Source: Simmondsia chinensis (Eukaryota > Streptophyta > Magnoliopsida > Caryophyllales > Simmondsiaceae). From it: 64,000 nt of DNA. Numbering within the stretch: the stretch's first letter is position 1; every line of letters begins with the position of its first letter. Positions 25,093 through 35,441 of this stretch are shown piece after piece. Below the pieces are notes generated by a model, which saw only the letters and a program-made list of their open reading frames with translations, did no database searches and had not been told where the DNA came from. A program made the translations under genes and the position numbers. The stretch spans positions 8,254,637 through 8,318,636 of the forward strand of contig JAGTTD010000003.1 in NCBI GenBank assembly GCA_018398585.1. Reading direction: 5' to 3'.

Positions 25093-26283
25093 ATGGAGAG
25101 CTACGCCAACTATTGCGGTATCAAACTAATGTGTCATACGCTAAAGTTGTGGGAGCAGGTCATATATAGGAGGGTACGACAACAGACAAAGGTGTTCGAG
25201 AACCAATTCGTATTTATGCTTGGAAGATCAATAATAGAAGCTATCCACATCCTAAGGCTAACTATAGAGCACTACAAGGAGAGACAAAAGGACCAATACA
25301 TGGTTTTCATCGATCTGGAAAAGGCATATGACAGAGTGCCAAGAGAGGTGTTATGGAGGGTTTTGGATAGGAAAGACATCGCCGCGCCATATATCCAAGC
25401 CATTAGAGACATGTATGAGGATGCACAAACTAGGGTACGCACAGTAGAAGGAGAGACAATCGCGTTCCCGATAACAATCGGGGTACACCAAGGATCTGCC
25501 CTGAGCCCCTATTTGTTCATTCTGGTAATGGATGGGCTCACTAGGAACATCCAAGGAAGTGTACCTTGGTGCATGCTTTTCGCAGATGACATAGTGCTGG
25601 TGGGGGAACCGCTGAAGGAGGTTAATGAGAAGCTAGAACTGTGGAGAAGGGCATTGGAATCGAAGGGTTTATGACTCGATAGATCCAAGACCAAGTACAT
25701 GGAGCTTAAGTTCGATCCCACCACCACCATACCTAGCAGAGAAGAGGTCAAGATTGGATCGGACCCTATACCGAGAAATGAGAGTTTCAGATACTTGGGC
25801 TCCATGATACAGCACAACGGTGAAGTAGACAAGGATGTCAACAACCGGATTAAAGTAGGATGGCATAAATGGAGAATGGCCTCAGCGGTACTTTGCGATA
25901 GAAAGTTTCCCTCAAGGCTAAAGAGAAGATGCTATAAGGCAGTAGTGAGGCTGGCCATGTCCTATGAGGCGGAGTGTAGAGTGATGAAACAGTATCATAC
26001 ACAGAAGATGAAAGTGGCGGAGATGAGGATGCTGTGGTGGATGTGCGGACACACAAGGAAAGATAGGATCAGGAACAACGTCATAAGAGGTGAATTGGGC
26101 GTGGCCTTCATTGAAGATAAATTAAGGGAGCAACGTTTGAGGTGGTTTGGACATGTTAGGAGGAGGCCGAGCACCGGCTCAGTCAGGAGATGCGAGCAGC
26201 CACATACTACGCTAGGCACGAGAGGGAGGGGCAGGCCAAAGAAGAGATGGCTGGAGACGATCAGACAAGACCTCACCACCTAA
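25093..26283 (+). pseudogene. LINE-B reverse transcriptase and C-terminal region
   Basis: The RT frame (25093-25674) has [58 protein letters not shown] and an intact FADD at about 25580. A stop at 25672 separates it from the C-terminal frame (25699-26283) with MRMLWWMCGHTRKDRIRN and RLRWFGHVRRRP. That single stop is the main lesion in this half. The region before RT (24100-25090) carries several more. Confidence 0.88.
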
Positions 26284-26737
26284 ACCTTCGGAAGGAGATG
26301 GCATTAGATAAAAGCTCAATGAAGGGCTAGCATAGGAGTAACAGATGTAGCGGCGTAGAGTAGGGTAGTCCAGCTTTTTTGTGCTACCTCTAGTGTTTCT
26401 ATACCTTTAGGGTAGTCTAGATTTGGCGCAACTATGTGTGATTTGAGCTCCTGGTTGACTATTTGTTTATTGGCTTATTTGCAGTCTGCTATTTCTCTAC
26501 GTTTATTTGTCTAGCTTTGTCCTGCTTATATGCTTATTTGCTCTGCTGCTGCTAGGTTGCCAGAATTCATTGCTGCTAACAAGCTTGTTGGGTTGGGGGT
26601 CTTCTGAAACAGCCTCCTCTCTAGGCAGCTTCTATAAGGGGAAAGGCTGCGTACATCTATCCCCCCCCGACCCTGCTTATGCGGGCGCCCTTTGAGGCAC
26701 TGGGTGGTTGTTGTCGTACTATTCTTAATGAAGGATG

Positions 26738-27300
26738 TCATAAAAGAACCATTATGTAACAAAAAGCTCAAAACCCATTATAATGGAAAGCTCCATACTA
26801 GTTCTGTAATGGCCCTTATGATGTAATGTAATAATGTAATAGCCTTTATTTGATTATGTAGGTCCTGAAACAAGTAGTCCAAGCTCAAACCCAGCTTGAT
26901 TGATTTCAAACACGATTGCTTTTTACTAAATGAGCTAATTATCAGATATTATGTTCAGATTGATATTAGAATATTGGATTGCCTTCTTTGATCCATTTTC
27001 GCTTATTTATCTTAAATCCAGGTTATTCAGACTCGTAGTTTGTTTGATCAAGCTATTAAAAAAAATTATTTTTTTTTTTTCAAATACAGTTGTTGCAGGG
27101 GCGTCCAAGCTTTAGGGTATGTATATATATAGTTTAAATGGAGGGTTCTTAAACTAAATATATGAAAATTGAAGAAAAATAATTTACCAGCCCTTCATAG
27201 TCTTAAAGTATAATTATCATAAAAATGATCTTTATCATAGAAACCAGATGAGAAAGTTGCTATTTTATACTGTATTTGTTTATTTTTTTAAAAATATTGA
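26738..27300. other. Intergenic, no gene seen
   Basis: AT-rich single-copy-looking DNA between LINE-B and the L1-like tail. No open frame with recognisable content and no clear repeat boundary. Confidence 0.4.
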
Positions 27301-27309
27301 CAATATTGG

Positions 27310-27519
27310 CATCCACTCAAGTCTGTCGTTGTCGTGAGTTAGTCTTGTCTTGAGGCGCGTGTTTTGCCTTGTTTAGTTTGTCCTCCTGTTTATTGTCTTT
27401 TTGTTTTTTCTTTTGGTCCCCATTCTTTACGGGTGAACTTAGGTTAAGTTTGGTCAAGTGACCTGTTTTGTTTGCGATTTTGTCGCTAATTATCAGGAAA
27501 AAAAAAAAAAAAAAAAAAA
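27310..27519 (+). mobile_element. L1-like non-LTR 3' end with poly(A)
   Basis: It ends TTTGCGATTTTGTCGCTAAT, then 22 A residues at 27498-27519. The same end, TTTGCGACTTGGTCGCTAAT plus poly(A), occurs at 57160-57350, with further similarity upstream. A short 3' fragment of an L1-type LINE, or of a SINE sharing its tail. Confidence 0.55.
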
Positions 27520-29789
27520 CTCTAAACAACTATGAACTTTATAGCAACATATATGACATCAAATAATAATAGAAAAAATGGGTACTTTTGCTCTTTCAAA
27601 GGGTTTATTTTTTTTATTGTTTATTATATGAATTTTTATGGATTAAAAATCATATTCTAAAAAATAAATTCTCTTATTTTTAACTTTTTGTTTTTGCTTT
27701 TTTTACTAGTTTAAATGAAAATTAAAATTAAGAAAAATGTTTTGAACCCTGATTTTAGTGTAGCATATTAGTACATAAATATAGAAACTGATGTGACGGT
27801 TAAAGTTTTTTTTATTATACAATAGTACGTAATATGTAAATGTAAAAAATAACAGATACTAATAGTACACATGTAAATAAGGGAGAGAAAGATCTCCACC
27901 GCTATTGTTGGAATATAAAACTATTAATGTGTCCATGATCTATCGGCTTAAACTTTTAAGAAATTTGATTCTTTGAATTACAACTTTCAATATTAATATA
28001 ATTGAAATACAAGGTATAAGATAGGACTGTGCATTATAAACACTTAAAGCGCAATTAATATTTACGTGAGGGAGTATGTTAGAGTATAAAATCAATTATG
28101 AGCCTTTCCTCACCAGTTTAAGCTTTTTCGAATTTGATTCTTTGACATCTATTTATTGAGGTTTAATCTCAATTATTTTGCCGTGAAAGATTTAACAAAC
28201 CTAGATTTTTCATTTCTCAAAAGCAATTAATGAATATCCAACCTCTCATAATATTTTCCATGGAATAGTCACCTCAAAACATGCCTCATTATGAAAAAAC
28301 AAAAAAAAAAAAACCACGCGGGATAAAAATTCCGATGAAAGAAAAAGAGTACAATGTTAAATTAGACCTTGCATTGACGGGTGACACACTGGATTTGTTA
28401 TTGTTACACAATGTTAATGAAAACAATGTTTCCATATTCGAACAAATATTAATCGAAATATTGAAAAGTCTACTAGTTTAAGTTTTTGAAACAAGATTAT
28501 CAATCAGGCAGCCTTCCAATGGTTAAATGTGAAAAAAATTGCAAGCTGAAGGGGCCAAGTCGCTTGGGGTTACGATGTATGGATGTCATCAACAAAGCTT
28601 TTTTATGTAAAATAGGTTGAAAAGTGATAAGCAATCCGAAAAGTTTATGGGCAAACTAGCTAGGGGACGTATCTACAACATTATGATTTTTTTTTTTTTT
28701 ACCTTTTTTTGGTAAAAAGAGGAATGGGGTGTTTAGTGCAAATCGTTTGTATTTGTAATTCTTGTTATCTTTTCATGAACACAAGTAGAAAATTACAAAT
28801 AAAAAAGGTTGTCCTTTATTTTGGTTTGTTATTTGCATTTGTTCTATCATTTCTACTTCCTCCGCTACTCGTCATCCCTCTTCACCCACCCCACCCACAC
28901 AATGCGCTCACCGCTATGTGGCCACTGCTGCCTCCGCCCACAAACCTTCTCCGCCCACCTCCCCTACCTGCGGTGCTCCTGCTGCCCACCACCCCCACAT
29001 TGCATGCGCCTGCCCACCACCTCACCCGTTTGCACCCCACAGTCACCCTCCACCCTCGCCCATAGCGTGTGCATGGTCGCTAATTCTAACCGGCACCCTC
29101 CATGCACAACTCTCTACCCCTGGTTGCCCGCCATCACTCACATTTTTTGGTCTCTCTCTCGGCCCAATACTATTTGTTCAAAACTAAGAATTGTTTGTTA
29201 AAAATTGAAAACAAAAATAAAAACTGGTTTTTTGTTTTCATAAATCCAAAACAGAGATCAAATAATAAAACTGAATATGCCCTAAATTATAATTTGAAAA
29301 CTAGTGATTCGTGGGCCTGGAAACATATCATAAGTTGCATGGATCTTATTAGAAAGGCATTCAATATCTAATAGGTGAAGATATGCAACTTTCTTTCACG
29401 TATGATACCTAATGCTCCCTTAGCCAACTTGGTATAAAATGTTCATTAATATAAAGACCAAATTTCAGAGTGGGTAACTTTATTGATAAAGAGAACGCGA
29501 CAAGGAACACCTGTCCAAGTTTTTTCCCGACCACATTCTTCACTAGTTGCCCATTTTGATTGATTTGCAAACTCGACATTGCTTCCAAGTTAAGCTATTC
29601 ACGTTCAATTTGTTGCATAACACATAGTCCATGCAAAGTGTTTGTGATCTTGTGTGGTCTTGATTTACAATTTTGATCGACCACCATTAACCTAGACTCA
29701 GAATTTGCATTGATAATTGGTTGACATATTTTTTTGTGGCCTTGGACTTGAAATTTCAAATAATCGTGTGGGCTTTGACTTGAAATTCA
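27520..29789. other. Intergenic, no gene seen; C-rich patch at 28860-29110
   Basis: Mostly AT-rich sequence without coding features. At 28860-29110 a pyrimidine-rich patch (CCGCCCACC, CACCCACC) gives long but low-complexity proline-rich frames that I do not regard as genes. It resembles in composition the LINE-B leader, but I could not align the two. Confidence 0.4.
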
Positions 29790-32700
29790 TACAGCAAAAC
29801 ACTTTAATCCAAAATATAGGGAATGGATAGAGGCGACATTGTCTTGCTTTGAGGCAACCTTGACAAGAACGGGCATTTTGAACGCAGTAACTGCATCCCT
29901 TCATCCGTATGATCGAAGCGCAAATATAGTGCATACATTTTGTGAGTGTTGGCGTCCTAAAACCAGCACACTCCATACTCAGGTGGAAGAGATGTGTATC
30001 TCGCAAAGGTTTCTATATCAACTAAGTGGACTTCCTAAATCTGGATGGATATATGATGAAATTATCCCCAGTGCAGTTATTCTGACGGGCAAGGATGAAA
30101 AGGGTAAGAGGTGAACTCCCTCATCTTGTGAGGCCTTGTTTACTACCCTTCATCAGTTTTAGAAGCATAATAAAACGTTGGTATAGACGTTTGGGTTGCA
30201 TTCTGGAACAAAGGGTTGGAAACCTACTTCAATGTTGAGCAACGCAATCAACTTGCAAAAGCCAACTCCAGATTGAACCTTAGTGGTCACCATCCATCAA
30301 TTCAATGTCCCGAATGATAAGAGATATGAGCATTTCTCTCATGCTGCTTACGTGCATCGTGCTCCTTGCTGCCGAGCCGTAGTTGATTCTTCCTGAGACT
30401 TTCAGTATTTTAAGCCATATGGCCACATGACAACCATAAAATCTTGCGGTCCAAGTGCTTGCCGCATCTATTGAGGTCTTAAATCTATTGCAGAGGAAAA
30501 GAAGCCAAGTAATGCCCCCATGTTCTTCCCAACTCGATATCTTTATGCATGGGTTGTTTATTATTTTCACACCCACGAAAAGTGATTTGACGATGTACTG
30601 CCTAGACCTTTAATGGTTTGTTATGCTAGTAAGCGGCGTCTTGGCTGTATGAGGGAAATCAAGCTCATGAGCTTATTTACAATGACAGCGTAATGCAATG
30701 ATGCACACTTATTCATAATCCTGACAAGATTAAAACATTGAAGGATGAAAAAGGACTTAATCATAAGTAGTTGGCCTACCTCAAGTCGCTAAGCTCAACC
30801 ATGCATAACAGCTTTTATGTTGAATAGTATAATCTTCATAAACTTAGTAGGCAATTTGGTTTAATCCAGGGCCTCTTGGGAGTGTTGAAAAGTGATGACC
30901 ATGCAACTTCTTATGAAGGGCTAGCGAGTATTAGAGGCAATACCGATGTAGGGGATTCATGGGGTAGGTTACTCTACCCACTTGGTTTACCAATCTAGAT
31001 AGCTCCACTACAAGGCAATTTAATGACTAGTAGAAAAAGGCAAGAGTTACAGACCTTATACAAAATGTTGACTATTTGGTTCAGAGTGCTTTTCCTAAGT
31101 TGGGGAACTCCAAAAAAGGGTAAAGTCCAGATGCTCTCCCAAAAGGATTAAGAAAACTGGGGAAGGCAATGAAAATCTCCACCTTAAACTTCCTTTTACC
31201 AATGTCAACAACACTTTCTTTTTATCAACACTTTTTATGTATTCCACTCTCTCCTTTTTCTTTTCTTTGTAAGGCAAGTGGTGAAGGCAAGAGTGGGTCA
31301 CAGAAACCTCCCCCACCCCCAAGGCGACCTTGACAACCGGTGATGATGATTATGATATTGACAATGAAGGCCTTACCTTTGAGAACTTCAAACACCACAT
31401 GAAGGGAAAGAAGAGGAAGAGGAAAAGCCAGCAAGATGATATAGTGGAAGATCTTAATAAAGAAACAGCTGTCTATGAGGGCTTGTTTGAAGGGCCGTCT
31501 AACTCCTAAAATCTACCCTCCAACCTTGACATGGTAATCCATGTTCAATTTGATGCCTCTTTAGTCTTTCCTTTCTCGTGTTCATCATTAATTCCGATTT
31601 AATGTCCAGCTCGGTGACCACATATTTGATTTCGTGGAGGAGGTTGTGGAGGGAAACCAGAATAGTAACGCCTCCCTTCACTTTGATGAGGATAACCCTC
31701 CAAATAGTTGGAACAGGGAGCACCCAATTGATGAAGTAATGTATGCAGTCGTAGATAAGGAAGCCAATGACATTGGTATCAATGATGTCAGTGCCATAAG
31801 CCTCTGCTCGGCACTCATCTCCGCCCCACAAAAGAGTGCACAAAATATGGATGAAGAGGTCAATGGTCTCAGCATCTTAAAGTTGACCTTTAAGAAAACT
31901 CTACATGTACATACTGAAACTCTACTCTTAAGTTATTCATTCTTTAAGGGCATCTCTGGAAATTTTTTAGACCATTATTGGTCTTTTTAGCAAATGAACA
32001 ATACTCATACCAAAGAGATTCTTGACTTGGAGCCAACGGGACAATGTTTATAGGCTCCAATATTCAGTTGGCATTCACCATGGCCTTTTGGTAGGGATCA
32101 AGTTCAGTGTTCGTCCAAGTGACATATGAGACGAGCAAGAAATAGTGGAGTGCTTGTCGAAACAACCCTTGTCCTAGGTGGGTACAGTTTACAAAGAGAG
32201 AATCCTTGTTTGCGAGCATGAAAGTATTAGACAGGGCCTACAATGAACACAAGAGGGTTATTACTGACATCTAGGTAAATGTGAACACCTTGCTTAAAGT
32301 GCATAAGGTGGCCGAGGGTAAGAAAAACCTAGATCACCTCAAATGGGAGATTTCTATGGATTTTGCCAAAGCAAAACATGGCAAGGTACTCACTTAGCGC
32401 CATGATTGAAGAGGAAGCCTTCAGTTGCTAGAGCCCAAAGAACTAAACTTGAGATAGGACTTCAATGAGCATGAGAGAAGAAAGCAGGACTGAAAAAAGG
32501 TTTGACAAAGCTGGATACATCTATTAAAACTTCTGAGCAACTAGTGGCATCAAAGAAATGAAAGTTAGCCAATTTGGAGTCTATCCTAGCTTTGACTTCA
32601 AAGGATGTTGCTCAGTACGAAGACTTGAAGCAGAAGGTGGAGGAATTCTATGCTAAGCTTGTATATTCTTCCACTTTGAAGAAACCACCTTCAACATGAC

Positions 32701-33000
32701 CTTTCTTTCTTTTTCTTTTTCTTTTTTTTTTATCAGAATACTTAGAATGCCTTGGAAATTCCATTTTGCAACTTGTATAAACAAAAACAGATTTATAAAA
32801 TTGTCTTGAGAATTTATTATGACTATACTTGAATATATTATCCAAGCTACCTACATATACACTTGTGAAACAAATTCCACTTGGGCCAAGCTTTCATGGT
32901 CAACTTAAACTGTACGTTACTCCTAGCCCACAGGAGTATAAATTGTGTACGACACCTAACTCCAAAAGAACTCACCAGTCGTGTATAACATGGTTAAAAA
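29790..33000 (+). mobile_element. Left arm: decayed PMD-carrying gypsy sequence, plus orientation
   Basis: This arm is a diverged inverted copy of the DNA at 33060-38100. From 29840 it encodes LTRTGILNAVTASLHPYDRSAN, CECWRPKTSTLH and LSGLPKSGWIYDE. From about 30470 it encodes GLKSIAEEKKPSNAPMFFPT and RYLYAWVVYY. These are the plant-mobile-domain (PMD, aminotransferase-like) pattern known from PMD/MAIL proteins and from some gypsy elements. Further on come a basic KRKRKSQQD stretch (about 31410) and DEDNPPNSW, HPIDEVMYAV (31700-31745), matched on the minus strand at 34300-34480. It is full of stops. Confidence 0.7.
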
Positions 33001-33059
33001 TGTTTAAACACCCCGCCAGGTCTAAGGCGATTAGAATGTGGATACTTCTTTCCTCAAGA

Positions 33060-34746
33060 GTATAAGCTATGAACGATAAAATCACAATAGCAAATTCAAT
33101 TTGTTATTTAAACTACGTTATCATTTGATCCCAAGTGCACTTTGTTCCATAAGGGTATGTAGGCAGATAATAAAAAGCTTTAATTAAGGACATTCATAAT
33201 AAATTCTTAAGACAGTTTTATCAATGTTGTTTCCCTCATACAAGTTGCAAAAATAAATTTTGCAAAGCATTCTAAGTATCACTACTAGAAGAATGGCCAA
33301 CGAAACAACACCAAAAAATAAAGGGGAAAAAAAGGAAAAAAATAATGTTGACGGAGGTATTTTCAAAGTGGAAGAATTTAAGCTCGATGCAAAATACCTC
33401 GATCCTCGGCTTCAAGTTTTCATACTAAGCAACATCTTTTGAAGTCAAAGTTGGGATAGACTCCAAATTAGCTGGCTCTCATATCTCCGATGCCACCAAA
33501 ATTGCTTAGAAGCTTCAAAGGATGCATCTAACTTTGGCAAACCCTTTCTTAGTCTTGCTTTCTCCTCTCGTGCCCGTTGAAGTTCTTGTTCAAGTTTGGT
33601 TATTCGGACACCAGAACATGAAAGGTTCCCTCTTCAGCCATCGCGTTTAGTGAGTAACCCTACCAAGTTTTACGTTGCATCACACAACTCCGCAAAAGCC
33701 GTGGAAATCTCCTACTGAAGGTCATCTGGGTTTTTCTTTCCCTCGGTCGCCTTTTGCATTCTGAGCAAGGCATCTACATGTATCCAGATGTCGACAATAA
33801 GCCTCTCGAGATTGTTGTAGGACCCGTCTAATAGCTTTATGCTCACAAGCAATGATTCTTCTTTATGTACATTGTCCCTACCTGGGACAAAAGTTGTTTC
33901 GACGGGTACTTTGGATATTTCTTGCTTGTCTCATATATAGCCCAAGCAAACACTGAATTCAAATCTTGCTGAGTGGTGGTTAAAGCCGACAGAACATTGG
34001 AGCACTCTAGAGATTATCTCATTGGCTCCAACACAAGAATCTGTTTGGCATGAGCATTGATTGTTTGCTAAAAAGGCACAATAAAGGTATAAACTTTCAT
34101 GTGATGTCCCTAAAGAAGGAATAACTTCGAAATGGATTTCAACATCTACCTGTAGAGTTTTCTTGGAGGCTAACTCCAACATGTCCTCTTCATCCATATT
34201 TTGCCTCTCTCTCGTCGGGTGAAAGACGAGTGGCGAGCAGAGGCAACAACACATGCTGGGCACTCTATGGCACCGACATCATTGGTACATACATTGTGGC
34301 CTTCCTCATTAGCTATTTCATACATCACTTCATCAATCGGGTCCTCCTCATTTCCAATATCTGAAGGGCAAATCCTCATCAAGGTGAACAAAGGCGTTAC
34401 TATTTGGGATTGCCTCCGCACCCTCTTCCCCCAAGTCAAACATGTGTTCACCGAGTTGGACATCAAATCAAAATTAGTGAAGAACACGAGAAAAGAAAGG
34501 CTAAAGAGATATCAACAGGAACATGGAGTACCACGTGAAGGTTGGAGGACATATTTGAAGAGCTAGACAACCCTTCAAACATGTCCTCATCACAACCATC
34601 TCTGTGTCAAGATCCCCGACCACATTGTCTTGTTGGCTTTTCCTCTTTCTCTTCTTTCCCTCCTTGTGGTGTTCATAGTTCTCAGAGGTGGAGCCTTCAT
34701 AGTCACCATAGGAATTATAATTAGCGACTGTTGATGTTACCTTCGT

Positions 34747-34802
<56 letters not shown>
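33060..34802 (-). mobile_element. Right arm of the inverted repeat, PMD-tail region
   Basis: Read on the minus strand it repeats the left arm: KRKRKSQQDN (about 34640), DIGNEEDPIDEVMYEIANEE (about 34340), and the stretch around GATACTTAGAATGC (33270-33280) matching 32735-32750. The arm ends at the poly-G tract (34748-34802), just where the tandem array begins. No functional frame. Confidence 0.7.
34748..34802 (+). repeat. 55-nt poly-G tract at a duplication breakpoint
   Basis: Fifty-five consecutive G residues, followed by CGGCGCTCCC. In the left arm the matching place has only a short CCCCCACCCCC (31310-31320). The homology shared by the array units starts 4-5 bases to the right of this tract. 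It could be a real expansion at a breakpoint or an assembly or sequencing artefact. Confidence 0.8.
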
Positions 34803-35441
34803 CGGCGCTCCCTTTTGATGAAAGATTTTTGAACCCACTCTTACCTCCACCACTTTGAATGCTCGACATAGAAAAGAACACTCACAGAGTAGAATTCAGG
34901 AGAAGCATTAACCATAAGAAGTGTTGGCCACAATGGTAAAAGAGAGCTGCAGTAGATATTTTTGTTATCTTTCCCTATTTGCTTAGACCTTTCGATAGAT
35001 CATCTGAACTCTACCCATTTTTGGAGTTCTACAACTCAAAAAAATTACTCTAAACCAAAGTGTCAACATTATCTACAAGGGCTGTAGCTTTTACCTCTTT
35101 TGACAAGTCATTAAACTGCCTTGTAGTGGAGCTACCTATATTTGTCAACCAAGTGGGTAAAATAACCTACTCCAGGACTCTCCTATATTGGCATTGCCTC
35201 CAGTATTCCCTAGCCCATTCATAGGAAGTTATGCGGTCATCACCTTTTCAACACTCTCGAGAGATCCTTGATGAAACCAAACTACCTGCTAAATCGATGC
35301 GGATTGTACGGCTCAACATGAAAGTTGTTGCGGACACGAATTGACAGATAGGTTGAGGGTAGAGACTTGAGGTAGGTTGACTGTTGATCATTAAGCCCTT
35401 TGTCATTCTCAATGTTTGAATCCCATCAGTATTAAGAATAA

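Larger units (their letters stand above)
22534..26717 (+). mobile_element. RTE-type LINE (LINE-B), full-length insertion, defective
   Basis: A perfect 20-bp duplication, ACTATTCTTAATGAAGGATG, brackets the element (22514-22533 and 26718-26737), giving a 4,184-bp insertion. It has a GC-rich 5' leader of about 0.9 kb (22600-23200, ACC-rich), an AP-type endonuclease (about 23500-24090), RT (about 25100-25670) and a C-terminal segment, and ends GGTGGTTGTTGTCGT. Stops and frame changes break the single expected polyprotein. It shares its whole 3' part with LINE-A. Confidence 0.92.

Noticed and set aside
28709..29201. A proline-rich gene
   Set aside because: Three overlapping frames are open only because the DNA is a C-rich low-complexity patch. 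No domain, splice signal or start context supports a gene.
34501..34881. A polyproline protein on the minus strand
   Set aside because: The proline run is the translation of the poly-G tract. The rest is the decayed tail of the PMD region.
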